From positions 1-8,020 of the forward strand of contig VAZS01000167.1 of assembly GCA_005884855.1 (NCBI GenBank): a stretch of 8,020 nucleotides of DNA. The letters run 5' to 3'. Under the pieces are notes generated by a model. That model saw nothing but the letters and a program-made list of their open reading frames with translations, was not told the origin of the DNA and ran no database searches. The translations under genes were made by a program, and so were the position numbers. Shown one piece after another: positions 1 through 6,647 of this stretch; position 1 is the stretch's first letter, and each line of letters starts with the position of its first letter. The stretch comes from Alphaproteobacteria bacterium (GTDB taxonomy: Bacteria > Pseudomonadota > Alphaproteobacteria > Rhizobiales > Xanthobacteraceae).

Positions 1-369
1 ATGCCCGATCCGCAGCAGGTTCTCAAGCACTACTCGAGGCTGCCGCGTCGCCTGCAAGGTCTGCGACAGGATCACATAGTCAAAAGCGTCGTCAGGATAA
101 TTCACCAGGTCGGTGTCGGCATCGCCCTGCACCACTGCCAAGCCCTTGGCGACACAGCGGTTGACGCCCTCACGCGACAGTTCGATCCCGCGCCCGTCGA
201 TCCCGCGGGATTCCAATAGTTGCAGCAGGTCACCGTCGCCGCAGCCAACGTCGAGCACTTTCGATCCGCGCTCCACCATCTCGGCCAGCAGCAGGTGATC
301 GCCGCGATAGTGACCGGTGTCGGGCCGTACGACGCCGTTAAGCGGCAGGACCTCTTGCTGGATGCTCAT
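1..369 (-). CDS. metW: MetW, methionine biosynthesis protein (methyltransferase-like), 3' end outside window
   Basis: The first 123 residues are present; the reading frame is open to the window edge, and MetW proteins are usually about 200 residues, so the C-terminal part lies outside. The N-terminus holds a class I SAM-binding motif [10 protein letters not shown] at residues 38-46, followed by GDADTDL (82-88) and a [11 protein letters not shown] strand (98-108), which I recognise as typical of MetW. The ATG sits in an ATGA overlap with the metX stop, so the two genes are almost certainly co-transcribed and translationally coupled. MetW accompanies MetX in many proteobacteria and is needed for, or modulates, homoserine acylation; its own methyltransferase activity, if any, is not established. 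It lies downstream of the SAM-II riboswitch and should share its control. Confidence 0.93.
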   Translation of the reverse strand, partial: MSIQQEVLPLNGVVRPDTGHYRGDHLLLAEMVERGSKVLDVGCGDGDLLQLLESRGIDGRGIELSREGVNRCVAKGLAVVQGDADTDLVNYPDDAFDYVILSQTLQATRQPRVVLENLLRIGH

Positions 370-1565
370 GCGGGTTGCCCGAGGCCCCGCGCCTTGCCCG
401 CCGATTGCAGGAAGGCACGGGAGATGTCGAAGAACTCGGAAACTTCCAGCAGGAAGGCATCATGACCGCGGTCGGTCTCGATTTCGGCAAACGACACCCG
501 AGCGCTGGAGGCGTTGAGCGCATGCACGAGCGCGCGCGACTCCGAGGTCGGAAATAGCCAATCGCTGGTGAACGACACAACGCAGAACCGGGTCTGGATA
601 CCTCGGAACGCCTGCGCGAGCACTCCGTTGTGATCGGCGGCAATGTCGAAATAGTCCATCGCCCGTGTCAGGTACAGATAGCTGTTGGCGTCGAACCGCT
701 CGACAAACGACGAGCCCTGATAGCGCAAATAACTCTCGACCTGGAAATCGGCATCGAAGGAGAACGTCGGCAGTTCGCGATCCTGCATCCGCCGTCCAAA
801 CTTACGGTGCAAAGCTGCGTCGGACAGATAGGTGATGTGCGCGGCCATCCGCGCGACACCGAGGCCACGATGCGGAGTAGTGCCTTTTTCGAAGTAGCGC
901 CCGTTGTGCCAGTCCGGGTCTGCCATCACTGCCTGGCGGCCGAGTTCGTGAAAGGCGATGTTCTGCGCCGAATGGCGCGTGCTGCAGGCAATCGCCAGCG
1001 TCGAGAACACGCGTTGCGGATAGGCCGCCGTCCACTGCAGCGCCTGCATGCCGCCCATCGAGCCACCGACCACGCAAAACAGCGTCTCGATCCCTAAGCG
1101 ATCCAACAGCATGGCCTGCGCGCGCACCATGTCTGGAATGGTGATGATCGGAAAATCCAGCCCCCACAGTTTGCCTGTGGCGGGATTGGTCGAGGCCGGC
1201 CCGGTCGAGCCCATGCAGCCGCCGATCACGTTAGGACTGATAATGAAGTAGTTGTCGGTGTCGAGCGGACGGCCGGGACCGACCATCGTTTCCCACCAGC
1301 CCGGCTTGCCCGTGACCGGATGAATGTTGGCAACATGCTGATCGCCCGTGAGAGCATGGCAGACCAGAATCGCGTTGGAGCGATTGGCGTTGAGTTCGCC
1401 ATAGGTCTGGTAAGCGATCTGGAACGGCTTGAGGTCGATGCCGCAATCGAGCGCCAGCGGCTGATCCATGCCGAACAACGCAAGCTGCGAACTGGGACGG
1501 TCTGCCTCGTGCGACCGCTCATCGGTATGGATCGCTGGACTTGGTATCGACTGCACGTTTACCAT
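366..1565 (-). CDS. metX: MetX, homoserine O-acyltransferase (acetyl or succinyl)
   Basis: A 399-residue alpha/beta-hydrolase-fold enzyme that acylates the hydroxyl of L-homoserine, the committed step of methionine synthesis in the cytoplasm. The catalytic triad is visible: nucleophile Ser169 in GGSMGG (167-172), Asp335 in SDWLFP and His368 in RGHDAFLLE. Other family marks are CHALTGDQH (69-77), [11 protein letters not shown] (115-125) and the YLRYQG segment (about 289-294). Length is normal and nothing is missing. MetX-fold enzymes use either acetyl-CoA or succinyl-CoA; the sequence as read here does not settle which. The ATG at 1563-1565 is preceded by GAGGAG 11 bases upstream. The gene overlaps metW by 4 bases and is preceded by a SAM-II riboswitch and terminator, so repression by SAM is expected. 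Confidence 0.97.
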   Translation of the reverse strand: MVNVQSIPSPAIHTDERSHEADRPSSQLALFGMDQPLALDCGIDLKPFQIAYQTYGELNANRSNAILVCHALTGDQHVANIHPVTGKPGWWETMVGPGRPLDTDNYFIISPNVIGGCMGSTGPASTNPATGKLWGLDFPIITIPDMVRAQAMLLDRLGIETLFCVVGGSMGGMQALQWTAAYPQRVFSTLAIACSTRHSAQNIAFHELGRQAVMADPDWHNGRYFEKGTTPHRGLGVARMAAHITYLSDAALHRKFGRRMQDRELPTFSFDADFQVESYLRYQGSSFVERFDANSYLYLTRAMDYFDIAADHNGVLAQAFRGIQTRFCVVSFTSDWLFPTSESRALVHALNASSARVSFAEIETDRGHDAFLLEVSEFFDISRAFLQSAGKARGLGQPA

Positions 1566-1576
1566 TTTGCTACCGA

Positions 1577-1588
1577 CTCCTCAGGAGG
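1577..1588 (-). promoter_or_regulatory. metX ribosome binding site inside a small hairpin
   Basis: The transcript reads CCTCCTGAGGAG just before metX. The Shine-Dalgarno GAGGAG (1577-1582) is 11 bases from the ATG, slightly long. GGAG (1577-1580) can pair with CUCC (1584-1587) across a 3-base UGA loop, and UCG/CGA pairs flank it beyond a 4-base bulge. This could lower basal translation. The stem is only 4 bp at its core, so the regulatory reading is a guess; the RBS itself is clear. Confidence 0.6.
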
Positions 1589-1618
1589 TTCTCGAAACCG
1601 CCGCGGAAATCAGGCCAT

Positions 1619-1652
1619 AAAAAACCCGGCCTGAACAAAAAGTTCGACCGGG
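1619..1652 (-). terminator. Intrinsic terminator in the metX leader, downstream of the SAM-II riboswitch
   Basis: On the minus-strand transcript, CCCGG (1648-1652) pairs with CCGGG (1625-1629), and inside it GAAC (1642-1645) pairs with GTTC (1633-1636) around a five-U loop, with a small tc/agg internal loop. Six Us follow directly (1619-1624). This is a textbook Rho-independent terminator, placed 13 bases after the riboswitch and 53 bases before the metX ATG. It is not a gene-end terminator, since no gene ends upstream of it, so it is best read as an attenuator controlled by the riboswitch. Confidence 0.87.
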
Positions 1653-1668
1653 ATCACGTTGTCCCCGG
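1648..1668 (-). promoter_or_regulatory. Putative antiterminator hairpin between SAM-II aptamer and terminator
   Basis: The transcript segment CCGGGG (1663-1668) can pair with CCCGG preceded by U (1648-1653 region), giving five GC pairs and one GU pair around a loop of about nine bases. Its 5' strand overlaps the 3' pseudoknot strand of the aptamer (shared bases 1665-1668), and its 3' strand is the 5' arm of the terminator. The antiterminator and the SAM-bound aptamer plus terminator are therefore mutually exclusive, which is the logic of an OFF switch. Pairings were read by eye, without energy calculation. Confidence 0.6.
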
Positions 1669-1723
1669 CCTGTTTAGCGAGTTGTTTAACGTGGCTGCAA
1701 GCCGGCCGGCTCAAATGACCACG
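1665..1723 (-). ncRNA. SAM-II (SAM-alpha, metA-type) riboswitch aptamer
   Basis: The minus-strand leader of metX carries the SAM-II signature. The P1 arm CGTGG (1719-1723) pairs with CCACG (1691-1695 region), enclosing a loop that starts with a CATTTGA segment and ends TTGCAG. The conserved core GTTAAACAA and then GCTAAA follow. The loop segment CCGGCC (1704-1709) is exactly complementary to GGCCGG (1665-1670) after GCTAAA, forming the H-type pseudoknot that encloses SAM in this class. The element sits a few bases after a good promoter and directly upstream of metX-metW, where SAM-II elements are normally found in alphaproteobacteria. SAM binding should reduce metX and metW expression. Confidence 0.93.
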
Positions 1724-1733
1724 GAACGGATTA

Positions 1734-1762
1734 AATCTAGTCGGGCGCGGGCATTCCGTCAA
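1734..1762 (-). promoter_or_regulatory. Sigma70-type promoter of the metX-metW leader
   Basis: Reading the minus strand, TTGACG (1757-1762) is followed after exactly 17 bases by TAGATT (1734-1739), matching the -35 and -10 consensus at five and four of six positions. Transcription would start near 1726-1728, only a few bases before the first arm of the SAM-II aptamer, which is the spacing expected for a leader whose first structure is the riboswitch. Confidence 0.75.
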
Positions 1763-1896
1763 GGCAAGCCACTGGTTAACGGCCGCCCCAATCGTCCGGG
1801 GCCAACGTACGTCAAGGTTTGCTTTGCATTTCGCTATCGTCTTTCCTAATCAATGCCATTGCATGCCGACGGCACGTATCCCCTCAGGATTCGAAG
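1763..1896. other. Intergenic region between divergent met and aromatic units, right half
   Basis: The whole gap between metX and the chorismate mutase is about 330 bases. The metX side is filled by promoter, riboswitch, terminator and RBS. This remaining part must hold the promoter for the chorismate mutase-hisC-tyrC operon. A CCTAAT (1845-1850) preceded by TTTGCA (1823-1828) at 16 bases is the best pair I could find, and it is weak. No leader peptide rich in Phe or Tyr, and no clear operator repeat, is visible. Confidence 0.35.
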
Positions 1897-2745
1897 ATGT
1901 CTCAACCGCCCCCCGCTCCGCCCTCGCTCGAGGTGCTGCGCCAAGAGATCGACGCCATTGACGAGCAGGTCCATCGCCTGCTGATGGCGCGCGGCGACAT
2001 CATCGATCGACTGATACAGGTCAAGCAGACTCAGGAGATCGGCTCGGCGTTCCGCCCGGCGCGCGAGGCGGAAATGATGCGCCGGCTGGTGCAGCGTCAT
2101 CGCGGAATCCTGCCGCTCGACACTGTCGAAAGCATCTGGCGAGTGATCATCTCCACCTTCACCTATGTGCAGGCGCCGTTTTCAGTACATGCCGACATTT
2201 CGCTCGGCGAATCCGCGATGCGGGATTCGGCGCGGTTTCATTTCGGCTTCACCGTTCCCTACGTCTCGCATTTCAGCGCGCCAGCAGCGGTCGGCGCAGT
2301 GGCGAAATCAAAGGGCGATCTGGCGCTGGTCTCGGCTACGTCCAGCCGTAATCCCTGGTGGGTCGCGCTCGAACCGCGCGGCGCGCCGAAGATCATCGCG
2401 CGGCTGCCCTTTATCGAGCGGGCCGATCATCCGGCGGCGCTGCCGGTGTTCGTGGTGTCGCGCGTCGCTGATAGCGCCATGGTGACCGAAGTCGAGATGT
2501 GGAGCGTGCGCGTGTCCGGCTGGAATGCCGAAATCGCCCGGGCGCTGTCGCCGCTGGCCGAAATCGTCGCGGTGCCGGATACTGCTTTCGACGGAGCTGC
2601 GCTATTGGCCTCGGTTGCGAGCCCAGCCAACCTCGAAAAGATCAAGACAGGGCTGATCGAGGCCGGCGCCTCGGTTCGCTCGTCGGCCCTCGTCGGCAGC
2701 CATGCAACGCGCTATACGGTGCCCCCGAACGGGGCCGCCAAATAG
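1897..2745 (+). CDS. Chorismate mutase (AroQ class) with an uncharacterised C-terminal domain
   Basis: 282 residues. Residues about 11-92 form an AroQ-type all-helical chorismate mutase domain (chorismate to prephenate, the branch point to phenylalanine and tyrosine). By hand alignment with the E. coli P-protein, the active-site residues are all kept: Arg15, Arg32, Lys43, Arg56, Glu57 and Gln92. The remaining residues, about 100-282, are not part of the standard domain. They vaguely recall a prephenate dehydratase region ([20 protein letters not shown]), but I do not see the TRF motif essential for dehydratase activity. An ATG at 1897 is chosen over upstream in-frame starts because AGGA (1886-1889) lies 7 bases before it and the family alignment begins just after it. 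It is first of three genes, 31 bases ahead of the aminotransferase. No convincing promoter was found upstream. Confidence 0.9.
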   Translation: MSQPPPAPPSLEVLRQEIDAIDEQVHRLLMARGDIIDRLIQVKQTQEIGSAFRPAREAEMMRRLVQRHRGILPLDTVESIWRVIISTFTYVQAPFSVHADISLGESAMRDSARFHFGFTVPYVSHFSAPAAVGAVAKSKGDLALVSATSSRNPWWVALEPRGAPKIIARLPFIERADHPAALPVFVVSRVADSAMVTEVEMWSVRVSGWNAEIARALSPLAEIVAVPDTAFDGAALLASVASPANLEKIKTGLIEAGASVRSSALVGSHATRYTVPPNGAAK

Positions 2746-2776
2746 TCCCAGCCCGTTCCGATTTCCGGAGTTGAAG

Positions 2777-3874
2777 ATGTCCCGACCCGTGCCGAATCCC
2801 GGCATTCTCGATATTGCGCCTTACACGCCCGGCAAGAGCCCGGTGCCGGAGCCAGGCCGCAAGGTGTTCAAGCTGTCGGCCAACGAGACGCCGTTCGGCC
2901 CTTCGCCGAAGGCAATCGAGGCCTACCAGCAGGCGGCCGCGCATCTGGAGGACTATCCGGAGGGCACTTCGCGCGTGCTGCGGCAGGCGATCGGCCGCGC
3001 CTTCGGGCTCGATCCCGATCGCATCATCTGCGGTGCCGGGTCCGACGAGATTCTCAATCTGCTGGCGCACACCTATCTGAGCCGCGGCGACGAGGCGATC
3101 AGCACCACTCACGGCTTTCTGGTGTACCCAATCGCCACCAAAGCGAACGGCGCCATCAATATCGTCGCACCCGAAACCAATTTCACCGCCGACGTCGATG
3201 CCATCCTGAAGCTGGTTTCGAGCCGAACCAAGCTGGTGTGGCTGGCAAACCCGAACAACCCGACCGGAACGTATCTGCCGTTCGACGAGGTCAAACGGCT
3301 GCGCGCCGGACTGCCTGCGCATGTGCTGCTGGTGCTCGATGCGGCGTATTCGGACTACGTCTCGCGCAACGACTACGAACTCGGCATTGAGCTGGTCGCC
3401 ACCTCGGATAACACGGTGATGACCCACACTTTTTCGAAAATCCACGGGCTTGCGGCGCTGCGGATCGGCTGGATGTTCGGCCCGGCCCATATCGTGGATG
3501 CGGTGAACCGCATCCGCGGACCTTTTAACGTTTCGACGCCCGCGATGCTGGCGGCGGTCGCCGCGATCGAGGACACCCAGCACCAGCAGATGTCGAAAGC
3601 GCACACCGAGAAGTGGCGCAACTGGTTGACAGAGGAAGTGACAAAACTCGGTCTCATAGTGACGCCGAGCGTAGCGAATTTCATCCTGATCCACTTCCCG
3701 CTCGAGAAGGGCAGGACGTCGGCCGATGCGGACGCGTTCCTGACCAAACGGGGACTGGTTCTGCGCACGCTCCATAACTACGACCTGCCGCACGCCTTGC
3801 GCATGACCATCGGCACCGAAGAGGCCAATCGGCTCGTGGTCGATGGCTTGCGCGACTTCATGGCGCGCAAGTGA
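2777..3874 (+). CDS. hisC: HisC-family aminotransferase (histidinol-phosphate / aromatic aminotransferase)
   Basis: A 365-residue PLP-dependent fold-type I aminotransferase of normal HisC length. It shows the [11 protein letters not shown] substrate-side motif (34-44), GAGSDE cofactor loop (86-91), NPNNPTG (158-164), Asp188 with Tyr191, Schiff-base Lys221 in [16 protein letters not shown], and Arg342 for the substrate carboxylate. HisC converts imidazole-acetol phosphate to histidinol phosphate, but many members also transaminate prephenate, phenylpyruvate or 4-hydroxyphenylpyruvate. Lying between chorismate mutase and prephenate dehydrogenase, and away from other his genes here, it likely works in tyrosine/phenylalanine synthesis, perhaps with histidine as a second role, as reported for the Zymomonas hisH-tyrC cluster. 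The ATG at 2777 is favoured by CGGAG (2766-2770) 6 bases upstream; its stop overlaps the next start. Confidence 0.94.
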   Translation: MSRPVPNPGILDIAPYTPGKSPVPEPGRKVFKLSANETPFGPSPKAIEAYQQAAAHLEDYPEGTSRVLRQAIGRAFGLDPDRIICGAGSDEILNLLAHTYLSRGDEAISTTHGFLVYPIATKANGAINIVAPETNFTADVDAILKLVSSRTKLVWLANPNNPTGTYLPFDEVKRLRAGLPAHVLLVLDAAYSDYVSRNDYELGIELVATSDNTVMTHTFSKIHGLAALRIGWMFGPAHIVDAVNRIRGPFNVSTPAMLAAVAAIEDTQHQQMSKAHTEKWRNWLTEEVTKLGLIVTPSVANFILIHFPLEKGRTSADADAFLTKRGLVLRTLHNYDLPHALRMTIGTEEANRLVVDGLRDFMARK

Positions 3875-4812
3875 ACGCGACGCCATTATTCAACAGAGTG
3901 GCGCTGATCGGGTTCGGACTGATCGGCGGCTCGATCGCGCGCGCCGCGCGCGAACAGGGACTAGCGGGCGAAATCGTCAGCACCGCGCGCTCGGCCAAGA
4001 GCCGCGACCGGATAAGGCAACTCAAAATCGTGGACCGCGTGGTGGAAACCAACGCGGAGGCCGCAACAGACGCCGATCTGGTGATCCTGTGCATTCCGGT
4101 CGGGGCCTGCGGCGCGGTCGCGGAGGAAATCGCAGGCAACCTGAAGCCGGGCGCGATCGTTTCCGACGTCGGCTCGGTCAAGGCCTCCGTGGTGCGGGAC
4201 ATGGCTCCGTACTTGCCGGCCACCACGCATTTTGTACCGGCGCATCCAGTGGCCGGTACCGAGCATTCCGGCCCCGATTCCGGGTTCGCCGAATTGTTCA
4301 CCGATCGCTGGTGCATCCTGACGCCGCCCGATGGCAGTGATCCCGATGCCATCGAGAGAGTACGTGCATTCTGGGCCGCGCTCGGCGCCAAGGTCGAGAT
4401 CATGACGCCGGATCACCACGATCTGGTGCTCGCGATCACCAGCCATCTGCCGCATCTGATCGCCTACACAATCGTTGGCACCGCGGACGAACTCGGGCAG
4501 GTGACCTCGTCAGAAGTGATGAAGTTCTCCGCCGGTGGCTTTCGCGACTTCACCCGTATCGCGGCTTCGGACCCGATCATGTGGCGGGACGTGTTCCTGG
4601 CCAATAAGGACGCCGTGCTGGAAATGCTCGGCACCTTCAACGAGGATCTTTCCAAGCTCACTCGCGCGATCCGGCGTGGGGACGGCGAGGCGTTGTTCGA
4701 GCACTTCAGCCGCACCCGCGCGATCCGCCGCGGGATCGTCGAGATCGGCCAGGACTCGGCGGTGCCCGATTTCGGGCGGCCGCACGCGCCATTGGGCAAG
4801 AAAGCGGAGTAG
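3871..4812 (+). CDS. tyrC: Prephenate/arogenate (cyclohexadienyl) dehydrogenase
   Basis: A 313-residue TyrA-family enzyme that oxidatively decarboxylates prephenate to 4-hydroxyphenylpyruvate and/or arogenate to tyrosine with NAD(P)+. The N-terminal Rossmann fold carries GxGxxG as GFGLIG (14-19). Family marks that follow are VILCIPV (71-77), SDVGSVK (98-104), catalytic His125 in [12 protein letters not shown] (123-134), SHLPH (191-195) and the helical-domain motif [12 protein letters not shown] (214-225). No ACT regulatory domain follows, so this is the short, unfused form. The start is GTG inside a GTGA overlap with the hisC stop, which implies translational coupling; the ribosome binding site is weak and a later GTG at 3898 would clip the first beta strand. 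Specificity between prephenate and arogenate cannot be read reliably by eye. Confidence 0.93.
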   Translation: MNATPLFNRVALIGFGLIGGSIARAAREQGLAGEIVSTARSAKSRDRIRQLKIVDRVVETNAEAATDADLVILCIPVGACGAVAEEIAGNLKPGAIVSDVGSVKASVVRDMAPYLPATTHFVPAHPVAGTEHSGPDSGFAELFTDRWCILTPPDGSDPDAIERVRAFWAALGAKVEIMTPDHHDLVLAITSHLPHLIAYTIVGTADELGQVTSSEVMKFSAGGFRDFTRIAASDPIMWRDVFLANKDAVLEMLGTFNEDLSKLTRAIRRGDGEALFEHFSRTRAIRRGIVEIGQDSAVPDFGRPHAPLGKKAE

Positions 4813-4862
4813 GCAGCGCCGTGCCTCTCGTCATTGCTTTGCAAGTCCACTCATCGCGGCAG

Positions 4863-6059
4863 CTAAAACAGCGGCGGGATCTGTCCTACGTTCAGAGGAC
4901 CGAGAAACACCACGCCGTCGGCAAACCGCAGCGGAAATGCCCGGGCCTTTTTGCCCTCCAGCATCGCTTCCTTGCCAAGCGCATTGATGCCTGCGGCTAC
5001 GCCAACATTGGCGTTTTGCTTCACCACCTTGCCCAGGCCGGGGACCGCACGATCCAGCGCGCCCAGAAGATTATTGATGTCCTGCGTCTTCACGCCCGGC
5101 GCGACACGGTCGAGCGTGGCCTGCGGCACTCCTTCATCCAGCATTTTTTCAATGCCGAGCGCCGGAATCACCTTCTCCAGTCCGGCCACCGTCATCTGCA
5201 ATTCGCCGTCGAGACGTCCACGGGCGCTGAGCGAGAGAGTGCCGGCGGCTACCGCGAGGACGTCGCCCTGCGCAATTCGCGATTGCACGATCTCAAGATG
5301 TCCGCCCGCCGCCTGCAGTTCGCGAAACCGCTCAGGCCAGGGTTTTGGTGAAACATCGTTCAAACCGCTCAGCAACGTCCGCGCGTCCGCATCGAAGGCT
5401 TGCGCAAGCAGCGGATGCATCTCCTGCACGCTGCCCGATTCGATCTTCAGCGCGGTCTCGATGACCGGGTGATCGGGAGCGGAGGATTCGGCAAGACGGC
5501 CGTGCAGCTCGATGTGTTTGGCTTGCGCCAACGGCCTCAACATCGATCCATCGACGCGATTCACTTCGGGATCATCAAAAGTGATTGATGCCCGCTGCGG
5601 GATACCTGGCAAGCCCACCACGCTGGAGCGAGCCTTGCTCCAGTTTACCGACATTGAGGGCGAACCACCCCGTTCGGAGAGTGTGGCCGGCGCCCTGAAT
5701 TCAGCGATCAGCAATTTCGGATCATAGACCTGCGCCACGACCAGGATCTCGCCGAGCTTGGCGGTGACCGGGCCCTGCGCCGCGGACTGCCCCGCGGTCT
5801 GCAGCCGGAGCGATACGCTGGCGCCGTCGCAGCGGACTTCAAGGCGGAACGGAAAGCCCGCCACAGAACGCCGGGCGCAATCGTAGACCCGGCCTGATTT
5901 CGCCTCCTGCCCGCGCCAAGCGTCGGCTGACACGTCAACTTGGGACGCGGCAAAGAACCAGAACGCGGTCCAGGCCAGGGCGGCGACCACAACCAGGGCT
6001 GGCGCAATGAAAAGCCGCCAAAGCGAACGCCGTTGGGACGTGAGGCTCATATCGGACAT
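4863..6059 (-). CDS. DUF2125 family membrane-anchored periplasmic protein
   Basis: 398 residues with no known biochemical role. The N-terminus has basic residues then a hydrophobic stretch (about 15-37, LFIAPALVVVAALAWTAFWF core), giving a membrane anchor or uncleaved signal with the rest in the periplasm. After it come features I associate with DUF2125: a W48 region, GRVYDC (56-61), GFPFRLEVRC (68-77), with Cys61 and Cys77 placed so that they could form a disulfide. The rest looks like repeated beta-strand segments (LEIVQSRIAQGD, GTLSLSARGRLDGELQMTV) ending FADGVVFLGPLNVGQIPPLF. The ATG at 6057-6059 is preferred because AAAGG lies 7 bases upstream; a TTG at 6089 and an ATG at 6050 are alternatives. 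It converges on tyrC with a 50-base gap and is divergent from the ChaC-like gene. Confidence 0.85.
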   Translation of the reverse strand: MSDMSLTSQRRSLWRLFIAPALVVVAALAWTAFWFFAASQVDVSADAWRGQEAKSGRVYDCARRSVAGFPFRLEVRCDGASVSLRLQTAGQSAAQGPVTAKLGEILVVAQVYDPKLLIAEFRAPATLSERGGSPSMSVNWSKARSSVVGLPGIPQRASITFDDPEVNRVDGSMLRPLAQAKHIELHGRLAESSAPDHPVIETALKIESGSVQEMHPLLAQAFDADARTLLSGLNDVSPKPWPERFRELQAAGGHLEIVQSRIAQGDVLAVAAGTLSLSARGRLDGELQMTVAGLEKVIPALGIEKMLDEGVPQATLDRVAPGVKTQDINNLLGALDRAVPGLGKVVKQNANVGVAAGINALGKEAMLEGKKARAFPLRFADGVVFLGPLNVGQIPPLF

Positions 6060-6165
6060 GCGGGGACCTTTGGCCAATGATTTTGTCAATTAAGCGGTGG
6101 TACCCGTCTTGATCAAGGGAGCCGCATTTTCATCGGTCGCAGATTTCTGCTAGGCCGTGCGCGCA

Positions 6166-6579
6166 ATGCCAGCCAAAGTCCTGTCCGAAACGGAATTGTC
6201 CAAAGGGGATCTGTGGGTGTTCGGCTATGGGTCGCTGATGTGGCGGCCGGGTTTCGAATACATCGAGCAGGCCCCGGCGCGGCTTATCGGCGAGCATCGC
6301 GCGCTTTGCGTTTACTCATTCGTGCATCGTGGAACGCCGGAAAAGCCTGGCCTTGTGCTCGGCCTGGACCGCGGTGGCGCGTGCCGCGGCATCGCCTTCC
6401 GCGTGGCGGAGAAGCATCGCGCCTCTACCGTTGCATACTTGCGCGCCCGCGAACAGGTCACATCGGTGTACCGCGAGGTGACGCGGTCGGTGTGGCTGGA
6501 GAACGAGCCGCGCCAGCGCGTCAGCGCGCTGGCTTACGTGGTGGACCGAGGACATGTGCGCGTCGATGCTGCACGATGA
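6166..6579 (+). CDS. Truncated ChaC-like gamma-glutamylcyclotransferase, possibly a pseudogene
   Basis: 137 residues. The family breaks glutathione or other gamma-glutamyl peptides into 5-oxoproline. The N-terminal half is well preserved: VFGYGSLMW (18-26) is the substrate-binding loop, followed by YSFVHRGTPEKPGLVLGL and RGIAFRV, and Glu96 in LRAREQVTSVYREV is the likely catalytic acid. The frame then stops soon after the conserved AYVVDRGH. Family members usually continue for about 50-60 more residues, with a conserved G-xSGxNxxYL helix region; I see nothing like it in any frame of the 68 bases before the facing plsC stop codon. This looks like loss of the 3' end, so the protein may be inactive. 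ATG 6166 was chosen; a GTG at 6157 is in frame. Both starts have weak ribosome binding sites. Confidence 0.8.
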   Translation: MPAKVLSETELSKGDLWVFGYGSLMWRPGFEYIEQAPARLIGEHRALCVYSFVHRGTPEKPGLVLGLDRGGACRGIAFRVAEKHRASTVAYLRAREQVTSVYREVTRSVWLENEPRQRVSALAYVVDRGHVRVDAAR

Positions 6580-6647
6580 CAGGCCGTTGCATGTTCAGCC
6601 TCCACCCGAGGAGTAGATACGAATGAAGTGAGTTGGGCGGAGCGGTT

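Noticed and set aside
630..1097. A 155-codon plus-strand frame inside metX
   Set aside because: It is antisense to a highly conserved metX segment holding catalytic Ser169; no family resemblance and no credible ribosome binding site.
1819..1896. Upstream in-frame extension of chorismate mutase (26 extra residues)
   Set aside because: The extension starts at a non-ATG codon, has no good ribosome binding site and does not align with the AroQ domain; the ATG at 1897 has AGGA at good spacing.
2642..3886. A 414-codon open frame on the minus strand antisense to hisC
   Set aside because: Its composition is Arg/His/Gly rich with no recognisable motif, and it mirrors the high-GC codon bias of hisC on the other strand, which is clearly the real gene.
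4813..4862. Possible bidirectional terminator between the convergent tyrC and DUF2125 genes
   Set aside because: I could not find a GC-rich stem followed by a U run in either direction within the 50 bases.
6108..6117. Perfect 10-base palindrome CTTGATCAAG between the DUF2125 and ChaC-like genes
   Set aside because: Such a short palindrome can occur by chance, and there is no second copy or matching promoter layout to support an operator.
6213..6626. An alternative frame over the ChaC-like gene that runs past its stop, considered as evidence for a simple frameshift
   Set aside because: The translation past 6579 in either other frame (for example HPRSRYE or LHVQPPPEE) does not resemble the missing ChaC C-terminus, so a single frameshift does not restore the protein.
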